Shown here: piece after piece, positions 16,977 to 25,306 of the stretch | How positions within the stretch are numbered: the first letter of the stretch is position 1 | Layout of the letters: each line of letters starts with the position of its first letter | Source of the DNA: Candidatus Nanosynbacter sp. HMT-352 | GTDB taxonomy: Bacteria > Patescibacteriota > Saccharimonadia > Saccharimonadales > Saccharimonadaceae | DNA length: 64,000 nt | Direction of reading: 5' to 3' | Assembly: GCF_022819345.1 (NCBI RefSeq) | Contig: NZ_CP089288.1 | Coordinates: forward strand, 434,001-498,000 | Translations under genes and position numbers: made by a program | Notes under the pieces: generated by a model | The model's input: only the letters and a program-made list of their open reading frames with translations | Told to the model about the DNA's origin: nothing | The model's database searches: none

Positions 16977-17645
16977 ATGCATATTATTCTTGGTGGGACG
17001 AGTGGGCTTGGATTAGAGATAGCGAAGCAGCTGCGGGAACGTGGTGAGCGTGTGCTGGTCCTGGGTAAGACTCATAATCCGCAGAAGCACGGCGAAGGTT
17101 TTCCATTGGATGTTTATTATTCGGATCAAGTGGAGTCGGCGTCGGCGCGAATTGAGCAGATTTTAAACGGCGATGATATTGATCAATTTGTGTGGGCGGC
17201 TGGATATGGCTGGCGCGGCAATTTTGAAGATCAGCCGAGCGTTCGCAGTATGGCGGAAGTCAATTTTTCGGGCGCGTTGCCGCTGGTTCAATGGGCTTGG
17301 CGTAAGATGTCAACGCAGAATCGCAAGTCTGTACTGACGATTATCGGGTCGACAAGTAGCGTTAAAGCGCGCTCAGATGAAGCTGTGTACGTTGCGACGA
17401 AGCACGCTCAAGCGGGTTTGGCGCGAAGTTTGGGAATGCAGGCAGATGAACAAAAACTTCCAGTTAGGGTTGCGCTATTTTTGCCGGGCGCCATGAAAAC
17501 TCCGTTTTGGAATGGGCGCGATCTTCCGGCTGACTATGTGTTTTTCAACGATCCTGCGAAAATTGCCACGCACATTATCAACGCGATTGATTGTCAGCAG
17601 CAGCCATTCTTGGAATGGGCGTTGCCAAAAGGTACGTTGGTTTAG
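16977..17645 (+). CDS. Short-chain dehydrogenase/reductase
   Basis: 222-aa NAD(P)-dependent oxidoreductase. It has the Rossmann glycine motif GGTSGLGLEIA at residues 6-16, WAAGYGW in the NAAG position, catalytic Ser in IIGSTSSV and the catalytic YxxxK as YVATK, followed by LPGAMKT. The substrate cannot be told from sequence. Confidence 0.9.
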   Translation: MHIILGGTSGLGLEIAKQLRERGERVLVLGKTHNPQKHGEGFPLDVYYSDQVESASARIEQILNGDDIDQFVWAAGYGWRGNFEDQPSVRSMAEVNFSGALPLVQWAWRKMSTQNRKSVLTIIGSTSSVKARSDEAVYVATKHAQAGLARSLGMQADEQKLPVRVALFLPGAMKTPFWNGRDLPADYVFFNDPAKIATHIINAIDCQQQPFLEWALPKGTLV

Positions 17646-17671
17646 GCTTTCCAAGGTGCTATAATTCAAGC

Positions 17672-18688
17672 ATGACAAATGGTTCGAATAATGATTATTT
17701 TGGGGTAAAAGTTGTAGTTATCGGCGGCGGAACAGGAAGTTTCACGTTGCTTTCTGGATTGAAAAAATATACACACAGTATTACGGCGTTGGTCAATATG
17801 GTCGACGATGGCGGCTCAACTGGCGTGTTGCGCGATGAATTGGGCGTGTTGCCAGCGGGCGACGTCAGGCAATGCTTGGTGGCGCTAAGTACTTCGCCGA
17901 AAGTTCGTGATTTGTTCAATTACCGATTTGGCGAGGGCAGCATGAAAGGTCACGCGTTCGGCAATTTATTCATGGCGGCGCTGGAAAAGATGACAGGGAG
18001 TTTTGCTGATGCAGTGGAATTGGCTAGCGAAGTTTTGGGCGTCAATGGTCGAGTTTATCCGATTACTCTGGACGATACGACAATGTCGATTAAGCTGAAG
18101 GACGGCACGGTTGTTGATGGTCAGCATGCGGCTGAGTCGCTAAAGATTCCACGTGGCGAGCGTCCGTGGTTAGAGCTTAAACCGCCAGCTACGATTAACC
18201 CGCGAGCTCGTCAAGCGATTTTGGATGCCGATTTGGTGGTAATTGCGCCGGGGCTTTTATATGGTAGTTTGGCGCCAGCGTTGTTGGTTCGAGGTGTTAC
18301 TCGAGCGCTTGCTGAAACGAAGGCGAAGAAAGTCTATGTTTGCAATTTGGTTACCAAGCCAACGCAGACTGATGGATTTACCGTGGCGGATTTTGCGGAT
18401 GAAATTGAGCGATTTTCAGGGGTGAATATGGATTATGTGCTTTACAATAATCATCGTCCGCCAGAGGAATTGATAAAGAAATATGCCCACGACGGCGAAT
18501 ATTTGGTCGAGTGGGATAAGGAATTGCTGAAGAAAAAGCATTATTACGCGTCGGGCAAGCGTCTGATTGCTGATGACGTGTGGGTCAATACGAACTCCAG
18601 CAGCGATCCATTGGCGGCTCAACGTAGCCTAATTCGTCACGATGCCGACAGAGTAGCGCGCGAATTGATGCGGATTTATTTTGCGTAG
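17672..18688 (+). CDS. yvcK: YvcK/CofD-family protein (gluconeogenesis factor-like)
   Basis: 338-aa protein of the GNT-fold UPF0052 family, which in Bacillus is needed for growth and peptidoglycan metabolism on gluconeogenic carbon. Family motifs are VVVIGGGTGSFTLLSGLK, VNMVDDGGSTGVLRDELGVLPAGDVRQCLVALS, GHAFGNLFMAAL and APGLLYGSLAPALLVRGV. Extended -10 TGC-TATAAT (17660-17665) ends 6 bases before the ATG at 17672. Longer frames reaching back into the SDR gene are not supported. The usual whiA and rapZ neighbours are absent. Confidence 0.93.
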   Translation: MTNGSNNDYFGVKVVVIGGGTGSFTLLSGLKKYTHSITALVNMVDDGGSTGVLRDELGVLPAGDVRQCLVALSTSPKVRDLFNYRFGEGSMKGHAFGNLFMAALEKMTGSFADAVELASEVLGVNGRVYPITLDDTTMSIKLKDGTVVDGQHAAESLKIPRGERPWLELKPPATINPRARQAILDADLVVIAPGLLYGSLAPALLVRGVTRALAETKAKKVYVCNLVTKPTQTDGFTVADFADEIERFSGVNMDYVLYNNHRPPEELIKKYAHDGEYLVEWDKELLKKKHYYASGKRLIADDVWVNTNSSSDPLAAQRSLIRHDADRVARELMRIYFA

Positions 18689-18753
18689 ATAGTCCGGGGC
18701 AGTCTAGCTATTGCAAAAATTTATAGTTTGTGATATAATTTACAAGCTATATT

Positions 18754-20439
18754 ATGGAAAGTAAAGAATCATTAGACAATATCACCAACCTTCAAAATCA
18801 AGGCGAAGCTGACTTTTCTCTTGAAAGGAAAGAACTGGCTATGGGGTTGGTGGAGACATTTAGCGGAGACCACTTAACTCCGTCGCGTAAACTGGCTGCA
18901 GAGATTATTATCGGGATGCCGGAAGATTTAAGTCGTAGGCAACGTACTGAATATATTACGAGGTCGCTAGATGGCGCCCCTGAAGAGATTAGTAAGGATA
19001 CTGTTATAGGTATAGTTGAGGACTATAAGGTCTTACAAGAGGCTTTTTTGTCGTACATGGAAGATATTGATGAGGGTTCACTAGCGGGAAAAGCGCTAAA
19101 GCTTAAGGATAATCAAACAATTCCTGACGATTTAGGCGTGGACGGTGATAATTATGGTAAGAGTCCGTGGGCTGAAAATCCGTCAATTCCAGTACCGCAT
19201 CTTGATAACTTGATAAATGTATTCTCAACAAAAGGCGAAAGAGATAAAGGTATAGGCTTGGAGACTGCGATGATTGCTGGAGCTATAACCTTGTCTAACT
19301 TAAAAATCGCCCCTTATCATAGCGCGTTCGCGTATAAATGTGCAGTATTTGCTGAAAATTTCTTAATTCCAGTATGTAGTATTATTGGGCTGGATAACTT
19401 GGAATCTGAGTTAAAAGATGAAATTGGTGTTATGACGGGGCGTAATATTGGCGATGCTTTATATCGCAAAGATGCCTTGAGCAATGATATCGATTCGATC
19501 ATGAATGAGGTTGACAGGGTTGTGTCGTTGCATTTTGGTAGCAGGTATTCGACTGATCCTACGCGATTTGATTTTGCTATGGGCAATTTTAATGGCGTGT
19601 TCTCTGAGTTGCTAGGGGAGTCAGATCTGAAACCTGCCGTAAATACCAATTCCTCGCATAGTACATTTTTTGGATCTGGTACTGTAAAAACCCCGAATGG
19701 AGCAGAATTGGAAGTAAGGGCTCGAGGTAAGGGTCGCGGCTCGTATTGTAAAAAATTGCTACAGACCATAGGTTATTACGATAAACGTTCTCAACCTCTG
19801 AAGGATTCGGGGGAATTCCATCCGATCGACTTATATGGTATGACGGTAATTTGTCAAGACAACGAACAGCTAGCTGATGCCTATGCTGATGCTGTGATTA
19901 AGGCTGTTAATGGCGGTAAGATTACTCCATATCCAGCCCCAGGGCGAAAAAGCGAATGTTTTGTCATTAAGGGTTCTTCGGATTTTCAGGAGAAGATTCG
20001 CCAGAAAATTATCGATAAAATACCAGACGTTGATATGGAAATGTTCAGTTTTAAGGATAGTAGTAGCGGATTTACAGATGCGAAGATTACGGGATTCTAT
20101 GCAACTGACGATGGAAGAATCCCGTATGCGCCGTTTGAGATGCAGTTTTCTACGCCAGATGCTCGTCTGGTGGCTCGTACTGATAAAAAGGCGGCACACT
20201 TTTTCTTTAAGCTGCAGAAAATTTACGGCGATTTGGTCAATATGAGTGATGAAACAGCAGAGAAGGTAATTGATATTTGGCAGCGTAAGCAAGACTTCTT
20301 TACAAACTGTGCTGATGAAGAGAAGGAATCTCATTTAACAAAACAAAGTCGTGAGCGCGTGAGTGAATTTTATAAAGTCTATAATAAGATGAACAGTGTG
20401 TCTCGCAAGATAGCCAGGCGAGCTATAGTTAGTGTATAA
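18754..20439 (+). CDS. Large protein with possible RelA/SpoT-like nucleotidyltransferase fold
   Basis: 561-aa cytoplasmic protein. The C-terminal half has an order of motifs resembling the ppGpp synthetase fold: ARGKGRGSYCKKLLQT, FHPIDLYGMTVICQDNEQ and PFEMQFSTPDARLVARTDKKAAHFFFKL, comparable to the basic patch, D-x-x-G-x-R strand and E-x-Q-x-x-T/AAH segment of RelA. The match is partial and the central Arg of the usual GxR is Met-Thr. The N-terminal 300 residues are helical and unassigned. It is a single-gene unit with a -10 TATAAT at 18734-18739. Function is tentative. Confidence 0.5.
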   Translation: MESKESLDNITNLQNQGEADFSLERKELAMGLVETFSGDHLTPSRKLAAEIIIGMPEDLSRRQRTEYITRSLDGAPEEISKDTVIGIVEDYKVLQEAFLSYMEDIDEGSLAGKALKLKDNQTIPDDLGVDGDNYGKSPWAENPSIPVPHLDNLINVFSTKGERDKGIGLETAMIAGAITLSNLKIAPYHSAFAYKCAVFAENFLIPVCSIIGLDNLESELKDEIGVMTGRNIGDALYRKDALSNDIDSIMNEVDRVVSLHFGSRYSTDPTRFDFAMGNFNGVFSELLGESDLKPAVNTNSSHSTFFGSGTVKTPNGAELEVRARGKGRGSYCKKLLQTIGYYDKRSQPLKDSGEFHPIDLYGMTVICQDNEQLADAYADAVIKAVNGGKITPYPAPGRKSECFVIKGSSDFQEKIRQKIIDKIPDVDMEMFSFKDSSSGFTDAKITGFYATDDGRIPYAPFEMQFSTPDARLVARTDKKAAHFFFKLQKIYGDLVNMSDETAEKVIDIWQRKQDFFTNCADEEKESHLTKQSRERVSEFYKVYNKMNSVSRKIARRAIVSV

Positions 20440-20447
20440 TTACATTA

Positions 20448-20873
20448 ATGACAACTTACTATACTGACGGCTCTGCTTCGCCGAATCCCGGTCCAGGTGG
20501 GTTTGCGGTTATTCGTGATCTTCAGCCTTATATTTTGGGGTCAGAAGATGGTGATACCACTAATATTCGCATGGAAGGTAAAGCCTTAATTGCGGCATTG
20601 AAAGATGCTAATGGTGCGCCGTGTGTGATTTATTCTGATAGTGAATTTTGGATTAACGTGGTCACCAAGTGGGCGCCGGGCTGGGAAAAGCGCGGCTGGA
20701 CGAAGAAGAGTGGCGAGATTAAAAATCTGGATATTGTGCGTGAACTGTACGAATTATATTCAAACTCTCAGGCGGATTTGCGTTGGGTGCGCGGTCATGA
20801 GGGCGACGAAGGGAATGAACTAGCGGACGAATGGGCTAATCGAGCGCGTGAAGGCGAGAGATTAGCTAAATAA
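20448..20873 (+). CDS. rnhA: Ribonuclease HI
   Basis: 141-aa enzyme that cuts RNA in RNA-DNA hybrids. The four carboxylates are visible: Asp in YYTDGSASPNPGPGG, Glu in MEGKALIAAL, Asp in VIYSDSEFWIN and Asp in NELADEWANRA. The loop His is in WVRGHEGDEGNE. -10 TATAAT (20435-20440) is 7 bases before the ATG, and no Shine-Dalgarno is seen. Confidence 0.95.
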   Translation: MTTYYTDGSASPNPGPGGFAVIRDLQPYILGSEDGDTTNIRMEGKALIAALKDANGAPCVIYSDSEFWINVVTKWAPGWEKRGWTKKSGEIKNLDIVRELYELYSNSQADLRWVRGHEGDEGNELADEWANRAREGERLAK

Positions 20874-20912
20874 CTGCTAGCGACATCTGATAAAAATTGC
20901 TATACTAGAAAA

Positions 20913-21890
20913 ATGGAAGAAGTGAGGGAAACGACTGATATTTTTTTGTGGGCAAATCAAAATGACGCAAAAAAGAATGATTTACAGATAGAGCTGTTCT
21001 TATTTAGCAAAAATTACACGCCGTATTTTATGCCAATAAAAGGCGATGTTGAGCAGCAACTCAGACCGTTGTTCTTGTTTGATTATATCAATCAAGTCAA
21101 TTTGGGTGCGGGCACTGGATTGAGCGTTCGTGATTATGAATTGAGCGAATCGGAAGATAATGTTTTATTGAGGACTGACCTGGAGAAGGTTGGGCGAGCT
21201 GAAACGTTGATTCATCTAATCGAGCACGAGCGTCATGACATCGTGGAGTTTTCGGAAACTGAGCACGAATTCAAGCGCATGAAGGGAATTGTGGCGCGAT
21301 TTACCGATCCGAACAACTCTGACGCGACATTCTACACGGTTAAGCTAATCCAGCAAGGTCAGACGCTGAAGAGCGCGTTGGCTTGGGAATTTTCTGATGG
21401 CAAATTTGGTTCGTTTAGTGCGGAAGTTGGTTTTAAGGTTCCGGATGATAATCAAGTTTTGATTGTTGGTAAAGATATTTTTGCGTTTAACCCTGGAAAA
21501 TTTGAGCGAATGTTTGGCTATGAATATAAAAAGCAGGTGATTGCTGATAAAAAAGTAGCGGAAATTGAGAAGGAATATAAGCTAAGTTTTCCAGAGGGAA
21601 TGGATCTTAATGCGCTAGTGAAGGAGCGAAAAAAGACGATTAATAAATTGCAGAAATTGGAAATCGGCGCGGTTAAGCAGGAAGATGTTCTGGACTATGC
21701 TGATGAGATGCAATTGGAATTGATGAGCGATGATAACGGCGCGATTATTATCATGGACGGCAATGATTTGGATATGTTCGTAAATCTCATTAACGAGGAT
21801 TATATCGAGAGTAAAATCACGGGCAAGCGTTACGAAATTAAGTCGAAGAAGCTGCTCGGCGAGCCAGAAGGCGAACCGCCACGAGGCTAA
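20913..21890 (+). CDS. DUF4868 (KwaB-like) protein
   Basis: 325-aa soluble protein. The second half has the DUF4868 pattern, with a beta-strand block ending in NQVLIVGKDIFAFNPGKFERMFGYE, followed by charged helices. DUF4868 is the domain of KwaB in the Kiwa anti-phage system. There is no membrane protein like KwaA next to it. Instead a PIF1-like helicase follows 1 base downstream, indicating a two-gene operon. Extended -10 TGC-TATACT (20901-20906) ends 6 bases before the ATG. The family call is from memory of the pattern and needs a profile search. Confidence 0.5.
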   Translation: MEEVRETTDIFLWANQNDAKKNDLQIELFLFSKNYTPYFMPIKGDVEQQLRPLFLFDYINQVNLGAGTGLSVRDYELSESEDNVLLRTDLEKVGRAETLIHLIEHERHDIVEFSETEHEFKRMKGIVARFTDPNNSDATFYTVKLIQQGQTLKSALAWEFSDGKFGSFSAEVGFKVPDDNQVLIVGKDIFAFNPGKFERMFGYEYKKQVIADKKVAEIEKEYKLSFPEGMDLNALVKERKKTINKLQKLEIGAVKQEDVLDYADEMQLELMSDDNGAIIIMDGNDLDMFVNLINEDYIESKITGKRYEIKSKKLLGEPEGEPPRG

Positions 21891-21891
21891 A

Positions 21892-23166
21892 ATGGATCAA
21901 GAATTAGCGCTGGCTATTCTACTGAGCGGTCGGTCGGCGTTGCTGACTGGTGCGGCTGGAACGGGTAAAACTCACCTGTTGAATAATTTTATTGCGCAGG
22001 CGCGAAAGCGCGGTAAAAAGGTGTCGGTAACAGCGACAACTGGTCTGGCGGCGACGCACCTTGGTGGTAATACTATTCACAGTTGGAGTGGCATTGGTGT
22101 GAATGATCATTTGCCGAACAATTTTTTTGAACGATTGTCAAAAACGCGGCGTGATGTGATTTCTAAAACTGACGTGCTGATTATTGACGAGATTTCAATG
22201 CTTCACGATTTTCGGCTGGATATGATTGATAAAGTTTTACGAACCGTCAGGGAAAATGATCAGCCGTTTGGTGGTATTCAGTTGGTGATGAGCGGCGATT
22301 TTTTTCAATTGCCGCCAGTGAATCGTCCGAACGAGCAGGGCGGTGGATTTGTGGTTTATTCTGATGCTTGGCAAGAACTTCAGCCGGCGGTTTTATATTT
22401 GGAGCGACAATATCGTCAGAATGATGAGCGGCTTTTGGAGGTTCTGACCGCTCTAAGAACTGGCGATGTTAGGCGACGTCACGTCGAGGCGTTGCTGGCG
22501 CGCACGGAAATTGAGCCGCCAGATGGTGATATTACAGAACTGCACACCGTAAATGTTGATGTCGATGATATTAATATTCAAAAATTGGCGGAATTACCAG
22601 GAGAAGAGCGTTCGTATCAGCAAACGACGACGGGCTCGAAAATTTATGTAGAGAATCTGCAAAGGTCAGTTTTGGCTCCAGAAAATTTAGTGATTAAGCT
22701 GGGCGCGTTGGTGATGGCGGTTAAAAATTCGCCGCAAAAATTATATGCCAATGGAAGTATCGGCACGGTAGTTGATTTCGAGCCGCTGACGGAATATCCG
22801 GTTGTTGAGTTTCGAGATGGTCGTCGGGTGACGATGGTACCGGATATTTGGGAATTGCGAGACGGAGAGCGCAAACGAGCGAGTATTTCTCAAGTGCCGC
22901 TGCGTTTGGCGTGGGCTATAACAGTCCACAAAAGTCAGGGAATGACGCTGGATGCGGCTAAGATTGACCTGAGAAAGGCGTTTGTTGAAGGTATGGGTTA
23001 TGTGGCTTTGAGTCGCGTGCGAGATTTGGACAATTTATATCTATACGGAATTAACCGTAGGGCGCTGGAAGTTTCTCCTGACGCGCTGGCAATTGATGAG
23101 GTCTTGAGGCAGGCAAGTAGGGAGTCTGCTGAGAGATATAGGGACGTGGTCTTTAGGCCTCATTAG
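21892..23166 (+). CDS. PIF1/RecD-like DNA helicase
   Basis: 424-aa superfamily 1B helicase. Motifs in order are Walker A LTGAAGTGKTHLL (about residues 19-31), VTATTGLAATHLGGNTIHSW (motif Ia), VLIIDEISMLHDFRLD (motif II), GDFFQLPPV (motif III), YRQNDERL (motif IV), AWAITVHKSQGMTLD (motif V) and GYVALSRVRDLDNLYL (motif VI). All ATPase motifs are intact. It probably unwinds DNA in repair or replication restart, but the tight coupling to a DUF4868 protein leaves a defence role open. Confidence 0.92.
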   Translation: MDQELALAILLSGRSALLTGAAGTGKTHLLNNFIAQARKRGKKVSVTATTGLAATHLGGNTIHSWSGIGVNDHLPNNFFERLSKTRRDVISKTDVLIIDEISMLHDFRLDMIDKVLRTVRENDQPFGGIQLVMSGDFFQLPPVNRPNEQGGGFVVYSDAWQELQPAVLYLERQYRQNDERLLEVLTALRTGDVRRRHVEALLARTEIEPPDGDITELHTVNVDVDDINIQKLAELPGEERSYQQTTTGSKIYVENLQRSVLAPENLVIKLGALVMAVKNSPQKLYANGSIGTVVDFEPLTEYPVVEFRDGRRVTMVPDIWELRDGERKRASISQVPLRLAWAITVHKSQGMTLDAAKIDLRKAFVEGMGYVALSRVRDLDNLYLYGINRRALEVSPDALAIDEVLRQASRESAERYRDVVFRPH

Positions 23167-23201
23167 TAGTTTCTTGAATAGAGTACTGGAGCTTATTGCT
23201 A

Positions 23202-23291
23202 TTGATTCCTTGAGAATTATTTACTATACTGACGCTAAGAACCACCGGAACTAAATCGCCTTAATTGAGCGGTTCGCCGGTGTTCTTTTTA
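23202..23291 (+). ncRNA. Promoter plus short hairpin RNA (putative small RNA)
   Basis: TTGATT (23202-23207), 17-base spacer, TATACT (23225-23230), predicted start near 23237. The transcript would be immediately a two-level hairpin: AGAA(C)CACCGG (23238-23248) with CCGGTGTTCT (23277-23286) and an inner AATCGC/GCGGTT stem (23254-23259, 23269-23274), then a T run. This predicts an RNA of about 55 nt that ends at its own terminator. It might instead be only a terminator for the helicase gene. Confidence 0.45.
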
Positions 23292-23410
23292 TTGTTAAAA
23301 GCGTATACTAGTTTGCCTTTCAACTGTAGGCTGGTCTGAAATAACTTTAATTGCTAATCCATTGCCCAAAACTATTAAATAGCGTCGGCTTATACCAACT
23401 CAACACTAGG

Positions 23411-23440
23411 CTTTTCCACAAAAATGTGGAAAAGTTTTTA
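23411..23440 (+). terminator. Perfect hairpin terminator before mraZ
   Basis: Perfect 10-base arms CTTTTCCACA / TGTGGAAAAG with an AAAA loop, followed by TTTTTA. Each arm also fits the DnaA-box pattern TTTTCCACA, in inverted orientation. A weak upstream -10 (TATACT, 23304-23309) could produce a further RNA of about 120 nt ending here; otherwise 23292-23410 holds nothing I recognise. Confidence 0.6.
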
Positions 23441-23477
23441 TTTGATGCAAAAATGGGTAAAAAGTCATAAAAAGGGC

Positions 23478-23519
23478 TTGCAAGTGGGTAGCTGTGGGTA
23501 GTATAGTGGAGTCAGTGGA
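23478..23519 (+). promoter_or_regulatory. mraZ promoter with MraZ-box repeats
   Basis: TTGCAA (23478-23483), 18-base spacer, TATAGT (23502-23507). Four GTGG(G/A) repeats at 23484, 23494, 23506 and 23515 lie between and over the promoter elements. The first two are GTGGGT exactly 10 bases apart, as in known MraZ operators. This predicts autoregulation by MraZ. The leader that follows (23520-23600) is G-poor and CA-rich. Confidence 0.75.
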
Positions 23520-23600
23520 ACGAAAGTTGATGGAAAATCACCAACAAAAACAAACATCCACTACAAAAAAACAACTAATCTACCACGGAGGAAGGACGAC

Positions 23601-23969
23601 GTGCAGACAGATTACTTTGAGCGTAAGTTGGACGACAAGCGACGCTTGACAATTCCAGCTGAACTCAGGGCAGAATTTGCGTCAGGCGTTGTACTAACTC
23701 GCGGGTTTGGCAAATATCTCCACTTGTATCCACAGCAGATCTGGGATCGGGAAGTGGAAAGCGCTCTAACTGGAAGTATTCTGGACGAGCGAGTTGCCGA
23801 CTTGAACGTTAAATTCCGACGAGGTAAAACCGCATCGGCGCTCGACCAAAAACAAGGACGAGTGACGATTGAGCAGCATTTGCTTGACTACGCTGGAATT
23901 GACAGAGAAGTCGTTGCTGTGCGAGCAGGGGAATATTTTCGGCTAATAGCGGCCGAGAATGCGGAATAG
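23601..23969 (+). CDS. mraZ: Transcriptional regulator MraZ
   Basis: SpoVT/AbrB-type DNA-binding protein that controls the dcw cluster. The 122-aa protein has the two tandem MraZ repeats: YFERKLDDKRRLTIPAELR with GVVLTRGFGKYLHLYP, and SALDQKQGRVTIEQHLLDYAGIDREVVAVRAGEYFRL. It is somewhat shorter than the usual about 143 aa. It starts with GTG, with a strong Shine-Dalgarno (GGAGGAAGG). GTGGG-type operator repeats lie in its own promoter. rsmH has a separate promoter 290 bases downstream. Confidence 0.92.
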   Translation: MQTDYFERKLDDKRRLTIPAELRAEFASGVVLTRGFGKYLHLYPQQIWDREVESALTGSILDERVADLNVKFRRGKTASALDQKQGRVTIEQHLLDYAGIDREVVAVRAGEYFRLIAAENAE

Positions 23970-24260
23970 TAGATTAGCTAAGCACTTTAACAATTAAAAC
24001 CTCTCGAGATCAACTATCTGGGTATTTGAAAATGGCATGTGGCAATTTGCTCCACATTAAAAACGGCAACGCACCTTCCTCAAACACCTCCCAAAAAAAC
24101 TCCACCTCACACATAAGTCTCTTTGGAAAACATGGTTGTTACTGACAATCAATAAATTTCCACTCTAAGACAACAAAAACAAACAAAACACAAATACAAA
24201 AAAGCCAGAATTAAATATCCAGTTAGGTGATCTCGAGCATTATTTCTGTATAATGGAATA
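23970..24260 (+). other. mraZ-rsmH intergenic region
   Basis: 291 bases without a supported gene. It is strongly G-poor and C/A-rich from about 24060 to 24220, so likely unstructured if transcribed. CTCGAGATC at 24003-24011 is repeated in inverted form as GATCTCGAG at 24230-24238. A TATAAT at 24249-24254 ends 6 bases before the rsmH ATG. Confidence 0.6.
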
Positions 24261-25181
24261 ATGATGAGTATTAAAGAACATCCACCACAGTCGGAAGAAC
24301 TCCAAGCGAGCGAACCGATTCATGTTCCCGTACTTTTGGAGATAACCCTTAGCAAGCTGCAGCCAGTCGAAGGCGAGTCGTATCTCGACTTGACGGCTGG
24401 CTATGGCGGCCATGCCAGGGCATTCTTAAATAGGACGGATAGTTACTTGAACTCAGTGTTAGTCGATCGTGATGAAAACGCGATTAAAACATTGGGCGAT
24501 TTGGCTGAAAAAGGCGTAACTTTAATTCACAAAGATTTTGTGAGCGCAGCGCAAGATTTGGTCAAGCAGGGACGCAAATTTGACGTGATTTTGGCTGATT
24601 TGGGGGTGTCGTCACCGCAGCTTGACAGAGCAGAGAGAGGTTTTTCGTTCAGATTTGACGGTCCGCTAGATATGCGGATGGACAATCGGACGGAAATTAC
24701 AGCGGCAGATATTGTCAATTCGTATTCGGTTGATGATTTGACGCAGCTGATTACTCGTTACGGCGAGGAAAATCCCGGACGGGCGAGGCGAATTGCACAG
24801 GCAATTGTAAAAGCTCGACCAATTCAGGGAACGACTGAGCTGGCTGATCTGATCAAGCAAACCGTTGGTCGCGGTAGTATGAAGCATCATCCTGCGACTC
24901 GTACCTTTCAGGCGCTACGCATTGAAGTCAATCGCGAACTTAAGCTGATTGAAGAACTATTGCCACTTTTGCCACGCTTACTTAATAAGGGCGGGCGAGT
25001 AGGAATAATTAGTTTTCATAGCTTGGAAGACAGATTGATCAAGCGTTACTTTTCGGAGCAAGCAACGGCTGGCTATGAGGCTGAGCTGATTGTTCCAGAG
25101 AAAAAACCGGTGTCTGGAACTGAAGATGTTCACAATCCGCGTAGTCGAAGTGCAAAGTTTCGATACGCCGTGAAAAAATAA
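24261..25181 (+). CDS. rsmH: 16S rRNA m4C1402 methyltransferase RsmH (MraW)
   Basis: Methylates N4 of C1402 in 16S rRNA. The 306-aa protein begins its conserved part at HVPVLLEITLSKLQPVEGESYLDLTAGYGGHA (SAM motif), with ILADLGVSSPQLDRAERGFSFRFDGPLDMRMD, HHPATRTFQALRIEVNRELK and GIISFHSLEDRLIKRYF, all diagnostic. Start is ATG 24261 or 24264, directly downstream of a -10. It heads the cell-wall/division part of the dcw cluster. Confidence 0.97.
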   Translation: MMSIKEHPPQSEELQASEPIHVPVLLEITLSKLQPVEGESYLDLTAGYGGHARAFLNRTDSYLNSVLVDRDENAIKTLGDLAEKGVTLIHKDFVSAAQDLVKQGRKFDVILADLGVSSPQLDRAERGFSFRFDGPLDMRMDNRTEITAADIVNSYSVDDLTQLITRYGEENPGRARRIAQAIVKARPIQGTTELADLIKQTVGRGSMKHHPATRTFQALRIEVNRELKLIEELLPLLPRLLNKGGRVGIISFHSLEDRLIKRYFSEQATAGYEAELIVPEKKPVSGTEDVHNPRSRSAKFRYAVKK

Positions 25182-25203
25182 AACAAAAAGAAGGAGGCAC
25201 AAT

Positions 25204-25275
25204 ATGCCAATCCACATCAAAGTAGAATTCCAGAATACAGACAAGGCAGAGGCTGTTTCAGTACGCCGCGGCTAA
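25204..25275 (+). CDS. 23-aa small ORF between rsmH and ftsL
   Basis: ATG at 25204 preceded by the strongest Shine-Dalgarno in the cluster (AAGGAGG, 25191-25197, 6-base spacer). It encodes 23 residues starting MPIHIKVEFQNTDK and ending VSVRRG, then TAA. A terminator hairpin follows 31 bases later. The ideal ribosome site and position argue for translation. It could be a small divisome peptide or a leader peptide controlling read-through into ftsL. No homologue is known to me. Confidence 0.55.
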   Translation: MPIHIKVEFQNTDKAEAVSVRRG

Positions 25276-25306
25276 ACTAAAGCGTATTCCGGAATATACC
25301 TTAGAG

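Noticed and set aside
24032-24145. Short frame starting MACGNLLHIKNGN between mraZ and rsmH
   Set aside because: There is no Shine-Dalgarno and no -10 close to the start, and it lies in the G-poor CA-rich stretch where open frames are expected by composition.
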